Program-made: the position numbers and the translations under genes
The notes under the pieces: model-generated
The model's database searches: none
What the model was told of the DNA's origin: nothing
The model's input: only the letters and a program-made list of their open reading frames with translations
In this document: one piece after another, positions 13,639 through 18,629 of the stretch
How positions within the stretch are numbered: the first letter of the stretch is position 1
Layout of the letters: every line of letters begins with the position of its first letter
From: SPCO01 sp964427285
Lineage (GTDB): Bacteria > Chloroflexota > Limnocylindria > Limnocylindrales > CSP1-4
Reading direction: 5' to 3'
Assembly (NCBI GenBank): GCA_964427285.1
Contig: CAYRTS010000060.1
Span: 1 to 18,629, forward strand
Length of the DNA: 18,629 nucleotides

Positions 13639-13644
13639 TATCCT
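13639..13644 (+). promoter_or_regulatory. Candidate -10 element for the deaminase gene
   Basis: TATCCT lies 9 nt before the ATG at 13654. A transcript starting 7 nt beyond it would have a leader of only about 0-3 nt, and no Shine-Dalgarno sequence is present. This fits leaderless transcription with a TANNNT element. No good -35 is visible. Confidence 0.35.
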
Positions 13645-13653
13645 GAACCCACG

Positions 13654-14709
13654 ATGCCCCGACTCCTGTCACGCAAGACCCCGCTCGCGGAGCTCCACTG
13701 TCACCTCGGCGGCGCCGTGACTCCGGCGATCATGTGGGGGATCGCTCACTCCCAGGGGATCAAGCTCCCGACCAAGGACTACTGGGAGTTCCGGAACATG
13801 ATCACGGTGTCGCCAAGGCGGAACCGATCCTTCGACGGCTACCTCCAGCTGTTCCACTGGACCGAGATGATCCAGAGTTCTCCGCTCGCCGTGGAGCGTG
13901 CGGTCTACGAGGTGGTCGGCGGCGCGTACCGCAAGAACAACGTGACGACGATGGAGCTGCGCTTCAACCCGATGAAGCGAAATCGGGGAGGGGAGCAGGA
14001 CCTCGACCATATCGTTGCCGCCGCGGTCCGCGGGATGGACAAGGCAAAACTGGAATACCCCATCAAGCCCGGGCTGATCTTCTGCCTGGACCGTGCCTTT
14101 CCGTACGAGCTGAACGAGATCATCGCGGAGAAGGCCATCGCGTGGCGCGATCGGGGCGTGGTCGGGATCGATATCGCCGGGCCGGAGTCGTCCACCTTCC
14201 GCGTTGCCGATTATCGACGGCTCTTCCGTCGTGCCCGGCAGTTCGGGCTTGGACTGACCGTCCATACCGGAGAATCCGGCCCGGCCGAAGAGGTCGCTCG
14301 GGTCGTGGAGCAGCTCGAGCCGGATCGGATCGGCCATGGCGTCAAGGCCGCCTACGACCCGCGCGCGATGGACATGATCCGCGACCGGGGCATCGTCCTG
14401 GAGATCTGCCCGACCTCCAACCTGAACACCCGGGTGGTGTCGGGCTGGGATGAGTTCCGCTGGATCCTGGACACCTTCCGCCGAAACGAAGTCCGTTTCA
14501 CCATCAACACCGACGGCCCCGAGATGCTCAAGACCTACATCCGCGACGAGCTGGCCCAGCTGGGACGCCTCGGGATCCTGTCCGTCGCCGACCAGGAGAT
14601 CGTCGCCGCGACCTCGCTTGCAGCGTCGTTCGTCCCGAACGTGAGTGACGTCGCTGCGCCCCGCCTGGAGCCCGCGTCGCGGGTCTCAGTCGAGCGCGAA
14701 GAGGCGTGA
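13654..14709 (+). CDS. Adenosine deaminase superfamily protein with variant active site
   Basis: This is a TIM-barrel metal hydrolase of the adenosine/AMP deaminase superfamily, 351 aa. Start ATG 13654 is chosen because the motif-bearing N-terminus begins there; earlier in-frame codons look non-coding. Metal ligands are present: H15 and H17 in ELHCHLGG, H204 in HTGES with the catalytic glutamate E207, H228 in RIGHG, and D287 in TINTDGP. CPTSNLNT is also typical. Two positions differ from classical adenosine deaminase: HLDG is HLGG, and the TDDP motif is TDGP. In the mouse enzyme the second Asp of that pair contacts the purine ring, so the substrate may not be adenosine. Hydrolytic deamination or amide/amidine hydrolysis of a related compound is likely, but the exact substrate is unknown. 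Confidence 0.85.
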   Translation: MPRLLSRKTPLAELHCHLGGAVTPAIMWGIAHSQGIKLPTKDYWEFRNMITVSPRRNRSFDGYLQLFHWTEMIQSSPLAVERAVYEVVGGAYRKNNVTTMELRFNPMKRNRGGEQDLDHIVAAAVRGMDKAKLEYPIKPGLIFCLDRAFPYELNEIIAEKAIAWRDRGVVGIDIAGPESSTFRVADYRRLFRRARQFGLGLTVHTGESGPAEEVARVVEQLEPDRIGHGVKAAYDPRAMDMIRDRGIVLEICPTSNLNTRVVSGWDEFRWILDTFRRNEVRFTINTDGPEMLKTYIRDELAQLGRLGILSVADQEIVAATSLAASFVPNVSDVAAPRLEPASRVSVEREEA

Positions 14710-14719
14710 TCAGCTAGTC

Positions 14720-14747
14720 GCCGGCCCGCTTCGAGATCCAGGCCGGC
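14720..14747. terminator. 7-bp hairpin between convergent genes, weak terminator candidate
   Basis: GCCGGCC (14720-14726) pairs with GGCCGGC (14741-14747) around a 14-nt loop, 11 nt past the deaminase stop. No T-tract follows. The position between a plus-strand and a minus-strand gene is suitable, but GC-rich inverted repeats are common in this DNA. Confidence 0.3.
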
Positions 14748-14835
14748 CCTCGCAGGCTCTGCCAGTACCGGGACGCTCATCGTGAACATGAGGAGCCCGG
14801 GTGCGTCGACCTCCCGGCTCGTACCGGGCGCAGCG

Positions 14836-15312
14836 CTAGTTCCCGATTCCGGCGGCGGCGCTGAGACCCGCCCGCATGGCGGCCTCGAACTCGGCGCCCC
14901 ATGGTCCCTGGCCGGCCACGACGAAGGGCGATTCTTCGATGGTCTCGAATGTCTCGGGATCGGTCACGAAGCTGGTAGCGCAGCCGTCGACAGACGCACG
15001 CAGGCGCTCGAAGGCATCGCGATTGCGGAAGATGTACAGGTAGATGCGGACGTTGTCCGGCTGGTCCAGCCCTTTCGCGTCAAAGGCAATCGCAGTCGGA
15101 GTGAGAGTCGGATCAGGACAGCCGGCATCGCCCGAGACGAAGTGGTTGACGAGCACGCCTTGTTTGGCGAGGGCCGCGGTGATGCCGGGGAAGTCGGCGG
15201 GCGTTGCCGCCGGTGGGGTCGTCGAAACGATCCCGCAGCCGTGGAGGGCCAACCCGGCCAGGCAAACGGCGGCAATGGTGCGGAGGGCGGACGCCCACGA
15301 ATGACCGAGCAC
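14836..15312 (-). CDS. Small predicted lipoprotein of unknown function
   Basis: This 158-aa protein starts at GTG 15312 on the minus strand. Its N-terminus is a signal peptide (charged start with R11, hydrophobic core of about residues 12-23) ending in ALHGC. C26 is the likely lipidated cysteine, with Gly before it as in standard lipoboxes. The mature part has two further cysteines, in GDAGCPDP and VDGCATSF, and segments such as VRIYLYIFRNRDAFERLRA that suggest a small alpha/beta domain. I recognise no family. The gene sits 73 nt downstream of the VWA gene on the same strand. It could be last in that operon, but a TAGCCT element just before its start suggests its own leaderless promoter. Export and lipidation are predicted; the function is unknown. 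Confidence 0.75.
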   Translation of the reverse strand: MLGHSWASALRTIAAVCLAGLALHGCGIVSTTPPAATPADFPGITAALAKQGVLVNHFVSGDAGCPDPTLTPTAIAFDAKGLDQPDNVRIYLYIFRNRDAFERLRASVDGCATSFVTDPETFETIEESPFVVAGQGPWGAEFEAAMRAGLSAAAGIGN

Positions 15313-15318
15313 CCTGCG

Positions 15319-15324
15319 AGGCTA
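15319..15324 (-). promoter_or_regulatory. Candidate -10 element giving a leaderless lipoprotein transcript
   Basis: On the minus strand TAGCCT is followed by six bases and then the GTG start, the same spacing logic as at the deaminase and lpdA-leader sites. No -35 box was found. It is tentative, because the gene could also be read through from the VWA gene. Confidence 0.3.
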
Positions 15325-15385
15325 GCACCACCGAAGCAAGGGGCTATCTGCTGACGACCCGGACACCCCGGACGCGTCCCGGTGG

Positions 15386-18361
15386 CTACGGACGCGATCC
15401 GCGCCCGCGGGCTCGACGCTTGGCTTCCTGAAGGCGTTCGATCGTGTCCGGCGCGCCTGCTTCCGACGAGGAGGCCGGCGATGACCGATGGACCGACCCG
15501 CCGTCGACCAGGCCCGACGGTACGACAGTCGAGCCGATGTGGTCGGCTGGAGCCGGCTCCGCGACCGGCACCGCGATCGGCACCGCGACCGGCACCGCGA
15601 CCGGCACCGCGACGACCCGGGTTTCGGAGCCGGCCAGCATGGCGGCACGCGCCTCGCTCGATCCGGCCCGTTCCCGGGCCGTTAGGAGGCCCTCGCCGGT
15701 CGCCGAACGACGCGCCGTGACCCGGCGGCGACGCCCGATGCCGGCGACCCAGCCCCGCGCCGCCGCGAACTCACGGCGGCCAAGGGACATCCGGCGAAGC
15801 GCGATGTCCAGCGGCCAGAGCAGCAGCGTCAGCACGAGCAGCGCGGGCCAAAGCTCGGTGAATCGATCCGTGGCGGACAGATCGTGCCGCCATGGATCGA
15901 GCGGTGTCACGATCGCGGTGCCCCCGCCGGCGGCACGCAGCGCGGCCAGCACGGGCCCGTTCGCGCCCAGGACGCGATACTCGGCCGACGTCGGCGCGAC
16001 CAGTCCCACGGTGCGGCCCAGGGGAGAGGAGCCGGGCCGGGTCTGGGTGATCCGTACAGCGTAGGCGCCTGGCTCGACCTCCCCGAGGGGTGCCTCATAC
16101 ACGCCGGGGGCCACCTGGACGAGATCGATCGTTCGGGGTTCGAGGTCGGGCCCGACCACCACGGCACTGGTCGAGTAGAAGTCGCGCGGTGACCCGTCCG
16201 CTTCGACGCTCTCAACATGGAGCAGGGTGGCGTCGCCGGCGCTCGACTCGAAGGTGGCTTCGATGCCGCCGGTCTCCTCGCCCGGGAATGTCCAGCTCAC
16301 GAGCTGGCTGAAGAAGCGGTTGAACCCGGGCCAGGCGATCCAGTCCTTGGCCCAACGACCGGTCGCGTCCGACGTCCACGCCACGGACCGGCCAAGACCG
16401 TATTGCCATTGCGCGAGGAGCGGGTCGTCGCGAGCGGTGACCAGGACGACCTGGGCGGCGGGCTTGATGGTCGTGCCGTTGTAGCCGCGGAGCTGGGGAA
16501 GTCCATCCTCGAGGCCGCGGAGGATCGGCGATGAGGACGTCTGGATCGGAAAGAACGCCTCCTCCACGATCTGCTGGCCCGACACCTGCTGGGTCTCCTT
16601 GAGGAAAATGTCCGGGATGCTTCCCGGATTGGCCGCGTTGTAAAAGCGACCGCCGCCCTGCTGCGCCAGCGCCTCGAGGAACGGATTCGAGCCACCGCCG
16701 GCACCCACCGTCGAGAGCGTGATCCCGGCCGCCTTCATCCGCGCCACGATCTCGTCGTACTGCCCAGCCGATGACCAGCCGTCAGTGAGCAGGATGATGT
16801 GGCGGCGAGTCGCGGCCACGCCCTCCAGCGATTGGACCGCCTGGTCGAGCCCGGCAAAGATGTTCGTCTGGCCGTCCGGCTGGATGGCCGTGATGGCGCC
16901 CTGCAGGTCCTCGATCCCTCCGAGCGGCTGGGTCCGGACCACCCAGTGGGCCGTCTCATTGAACGCCACGACCCCGAGTTCATCGCGCTCGGTCATGGCC
17001 GCGGCGGCCCGCAGGATGGCCTCCTTGCCGATGTCCACCTTGCGCACCCCGGCCATCCCCGCGCCGCCCTGGTTGAACGTGTTGCAGTGGCAGGCCGCCA
17101 TCGAGCCCGACTGGTCGATCACGACCACCAGCGCGATGTCCGGCTGTTTCTGGCGGTCCCGCACGCCCATGTCCACCGGCAGCGTCTCCTCGAGCGGCGT
17201 CTTCTGGTAGCCGCCCGCGCCGTAGCTCCGTGGCCCGCCGATCATCACCAGGCCCCGCCCCAGGTCTCTCACGTAGACCTGAAGCGCGGCGAGTTGACGG
17301 TCGCTCAGCCGCAGCCGGGCGACATCGGCCACCACGATGCTGTCGTAGCTGGCGAGGCTGGCGAAATCGGTCGGCAGCGCCTCCGGGATCATGGTGTCCA
17401 CGAGCTGGCGTTGACTGACGAGCGCTGCCACGAGCTCGGCCGCCACCGTGTCGTCGCCCGCCAGCACCAGCGTCCTTGGCTCGCCCTTCACGATGGTGTT
17501 CGAGTCGGCGCGATCGTTCTGGCTGAACGTGTCACGCCCGGCTTCGACGACGGCGCGAAACGTGTGGAAGCCAGCTTCGGTCGGCACCACGTCGAACGTC
17601 ACACGAGTCACGCCTTCCTGAAGCTGGAGCGGCTTTGTGGCGACGAGCGCGCCATCGACGTACAGTCGGACCGTGGCCGGCTGGGCCACGCTCGATCGGA
17701 TCTCCGCGACCGCCCCGACCGACTCGCCAAGCGTCGCTGTGGATGGGGTTGTCAGGCGCTCCATGAGGACTTCGTCCACGTTGCCGGGCCCGATCTGGCG
17801 GGTCTCGACCTGGACACCCTGCGACGCGGCAAGCGCCGCCTCGGTCTGGCCGCTGCCTGCGGTGTCGTTGCCGTCGGACAGCAGGACGATCCGCTTCTGC
17901 GAGTCATCGGGGAAGAGGGCGGTGGCGAGGCGGAGGGCGGCTCCGATATCCGTGGCGGTCCTGACCGGTCTGGACGCGATCGCTTCGATCTCGGCGAGAT
18001 CCGACGGCAGTCGCTCGACGAGGGCCTCGCGACCAAAGGCGACGATGCCGGCGACGTCGCGTTCTGGTTTCTCGATCAGCGTTTCGCGCAGAAACGCCAG
18101 GGCTTCCTCGCGCCCGGCCGTTCCCACCGAATCGGACAGGTCCACCACGAACACCGTCGCCAACCGGTCGACCGGAAGGACCAGCTGCAACCCCGCCAGC
18201 GCGAGCACCAGCGCACTCAGCAGCAGGCCACGAATGGCAAGCGCGAGCCTGCGCCGACCCACGCCTAGCCGCCGCCGCGAGGCCAGGTGCAGTCCAAGTG
18301 TCAGGGCGAACGCGGGAACGAGGAGCAACAGGGCGAGCGGTGCCTCCAACGCGACGCTCAT
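15386..18361 (-). CDS. Membrane protein with two VWA domains and a glutamine-amidotransferase-like domain between them
   Basis: This 991-aa protein starts at ATG 18361, which shares its A with the upstream TGA; GGAG lies about 9 nt before. A TTG one codon earlier is possible. Two N-terminal helices (about 8-27, 40-63) resemble BatA-type proteins. VWA 1 has the metal site D74-x-S76-x-S78 and LLSDG near 161. A beta-sandwich-like stretch (about 200-290) follows. An amidotransferase-like fold (about 295-400, GLVMIGGPRSYGAGGY) has no catalytic cysteine. VWA 2 has DQSGS (416-420) and LLTDG near 525. A further domain leads to a C-terminal helix (about 837-855) and a 135-aa basic, Pro/Val-rich tail on the other side. 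Both metal sites look intact. The likely role is protein-protein interaction or assembly at the cell surface; the partner is unknown. Confidence 0.88.
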   Translation of the reverse strand: MSVALEAPLALLLLVPAFALTLGLHLASRRRLGVGRRRLALAIRGLLLSALVLALAGLQLVLPVDRLATVFVVDLSDSVGTAGREEALAFLRETLIEKPERDVAGIVAFGREALVERLPSDLAEIEAIASRPVRTATDIGAALRLATALFPDDSQKRIVLLSDGNDTAGSGQTEAALAASQGVQVETRQIGPGNVDEVLMERLTTPSTATLGESVGAVAEIRSSVAQPATVRLYVDGALVATKPLQLQEGVTRVTFDVVPTEAGFHTFRAVVEAGRDTFSQNDRADSNTIVKGEPRTLVLAGDDTVAAELVAALVSQRQLVDTMIPEALPTDFASLASYDSIVVADVARLRLSDRQLAALQVYVRDLGRGLVMIGGPRSYGAGGYQKTPLEETLPVDMGVRDRQKQPDIALVVVIDQSGSMAACHCNTFNQGGAGMAGVRKVDIGKEAILRAAAAMTERDELGVVAFNETAHWVVRTQPLGGIEDLQGAITAIQPDGQTNIFAGLDQAVQSLEGVAATRRHIILLTDGWSSAGQYDEIVARMKAAGITLSTVGAGGGSNPFLEALAQQGGGRFYNAANPGSIPDIFLKETQQVSGQQIVEEAFFPIQTSSSPILRGLEDGLPQLRGYNGTTIKPAAQVVLVTARDDPLLAQWQYGLGRSVAWTSDATGRWAKDWIAWPGFNRFFSQLVSWTFPGEETGGIEATFESSAGDATLLHVESVEADGSPRDFYSTSAVVVGPDLEPRTIDLVQVAPGVYEAPLGEVEPGAYAVRITQTRPGSSPLGRTVGLVAPTSAEYRVLGANGPVLAALRAAGGGTAIVTPLDPWRHDLSATDRFTELWPALLVLTLLLWPLDIALRRMSLGRREFAAARGWVAGIGRRRRVTARRSATGEGLLTARERAGSSEARAAMLAGSETRVVAVPVAVPVAVPIAVPVAEPAPADHIGSTVVPSGLVDGGSVHRSSPASSSEAGAPDTIERLQEAKRRARGRGSRP
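15561..15613 (-). repeat. 12-bp tandem repeat in the VWA protein tail
   Basis: Four complete units of GCGACCGGCACC (one with a single change at 15573-15584) are followed by a partial fifth. They are in frame and encode a repeated Val-Ala-Val-Pro tetrapeptide in the VWA protein at about residues 917-933. The array has no spacers, so it is not a CRISPR. It is likely to vary in copy number without disrupting the frame. Confidence 0.85.
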
Positions 18362-18629
18362 CAAGTGGCTCCGTCGGCCGGGCCGTGTCCGCGTCGAGCC
18401 GTGATGGCCCGCCCGATCCGGATCACCGCATCACGGTGGTAAACGGCCCACTCCAGCGAGAGGACCAGCAACGCCACCAGGACGATCGGGATCCAGAGTT
18501 CATCGCGGGCGAGCGGTCGCTCGGTCACCGGCGTCTCGCCCGGCGCTCCTTGTGGCGTGCCCGACGCGCCGAGGGCCTCGATCGTCGCGCCGGACCCCGG
18601 CGCAATCGTCGATTCCCCGACATCGAACA
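18361..18629 (-). CDS. C-terminal part of a membrane protein upstream of the VWA gene, probably BatA-like
   Basis: Reading from the window edge on the minus strand gives about 88 residues ending in a TGA at 18363-18361. A segment FDVGESTIAPG precedes a Gly/Pro/Thr-rich linker. A single hydrophobic helix then follows RDELW (IPIVLVALLVLSLEWAVY), and a short basic tail of about 25 residues closes the protein. This arrangement is what I recall for the end of BatA-like or VWA membrane proteins, whose last helix follows a D-E-L-W-type stretch. The stop overlaps the next start by one base, so the two are probably co-translated and may act together. The main domains lie outside the window, so the family call is tentative; being a real gene is near certain. 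Confidence 0.7.
   Translation of the reverse strand, partial: FDVGESTIAPGSGATIEALGASGTPQGAPGETPVTERPLARDELWIPIVLVALLVLSLEWAVYHRDAVIRIGRAITARRGHGPADGAT

Noticed and set aside
13570..13653. 28-residue N-terminal extension of the deaminase
   Set aside because: It is Gly/Pro/Arg-rich and unlike any family N-terminus. A -10-like element lies within it, just before ATG 13654.
14782..15354. 190-aa open frame on the plus strand
   Set aside because: It is antisense to the lipoprotein gene, whose signal peptide and lipobox support the minus strand.
15561..15613. Possible CRISPR array
   Set aside because: The units are 12 bp, directly adjacent with no spacers, and in frame inside a coding region.
16799..18268. 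489-aa open frame on the plus strand
   Set aside because: It is antisense to the well-supported VWA gene, rich in Arg, His and Gly as expected from the complement of GC-rich coding DNA, and has no recognisable motif.

Overview
This is an 18.6 kb stretch of high-GC bacterial chromosome with dense, short-spaced operons. GTG and TTG starts are frequent, and several genes seem to have almost no 5' leader. The gene content suggests an uncultured Chloroflexota lineage (Limnocylindria-like). It includes a branched-chain-type 2-oxoacid dehydrogenase operon ending in lipA, a CxxC-x17-CxxC zinc-ribbon protein, tandem-VWA membrane proteins and a DM13 protein. That placement is an inference from protein style, not a measured phylogeny. 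I see no rRNA, tRNA, CRISPR array, insertion sequence or phage gene.

Layout. (1) 1-3167, plus strand: the end of an NAD(P)H-hydrate epimerase, a small two-helix membrane protein, FAD-dependent glycerol-3-phosphate dehydrogenase (glpD), and a membrane-anchored DM13 protein. The first three overlap and are probably translationally coupled. (2) 3168-3777: a zinc-ribbon protein with a glycine-rich middle. Its leader can fold into a long hairpin that buries the Shine-Dalgarno sequence. (3) 4103-4768, minus strand: plsY, the acyl-phosphate glycerol-3-phosphate acyltransferase. Its tail converges on the zinc-ribbon gene, with hairpins between them. A repeat-bearing divergent region separates it from the next operon. 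(4) 4939-11915, plus strand: E3 (lpdA), E1 alpha, E1 beta, a 786-nt interruption holding a broken gene, E2, and lipA. (5) 11928-13559: a large one-helix extracytoplasmic protein of unknown function. (6) 13654-14709: an adenosine-deaminase-superfamily enzyme with an altered active-site motif. (7) 14836-18629, minus strand: a lipoprotein, a 991-aa protein with two VWA domains, and the tail of an upstream membrane protein that overlaps it by one base.

How the genes work together. E1, E2 and E3 form a thiamine-diphosphate/lipoate/FAD complex that converts a 2-oxoacid to its acyl-CoA. LipA makes the lipoyl cofactor that E2 carries. E1 and E2 motifs favour branched-chain 2-oxoacids, whose products prime branched fatty acids, but pyruvate cannot be excluded. 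GlpD and PlsY both use sn-glycerol-3-phosphate: GlpD oxidises it into central metabolism and PlsY acylates it for phospholipid synthesis.

The items most worth a second look are the SD-sequestering hairpin before the zinc-ribbon gene, the TDGP active-site variant of the deaminase, the frameshifted and internally shortened gene inside the dehydrogenase operon, and the Cys-His-Cys insertion right after the metal-binding motif of the second VWA domain.
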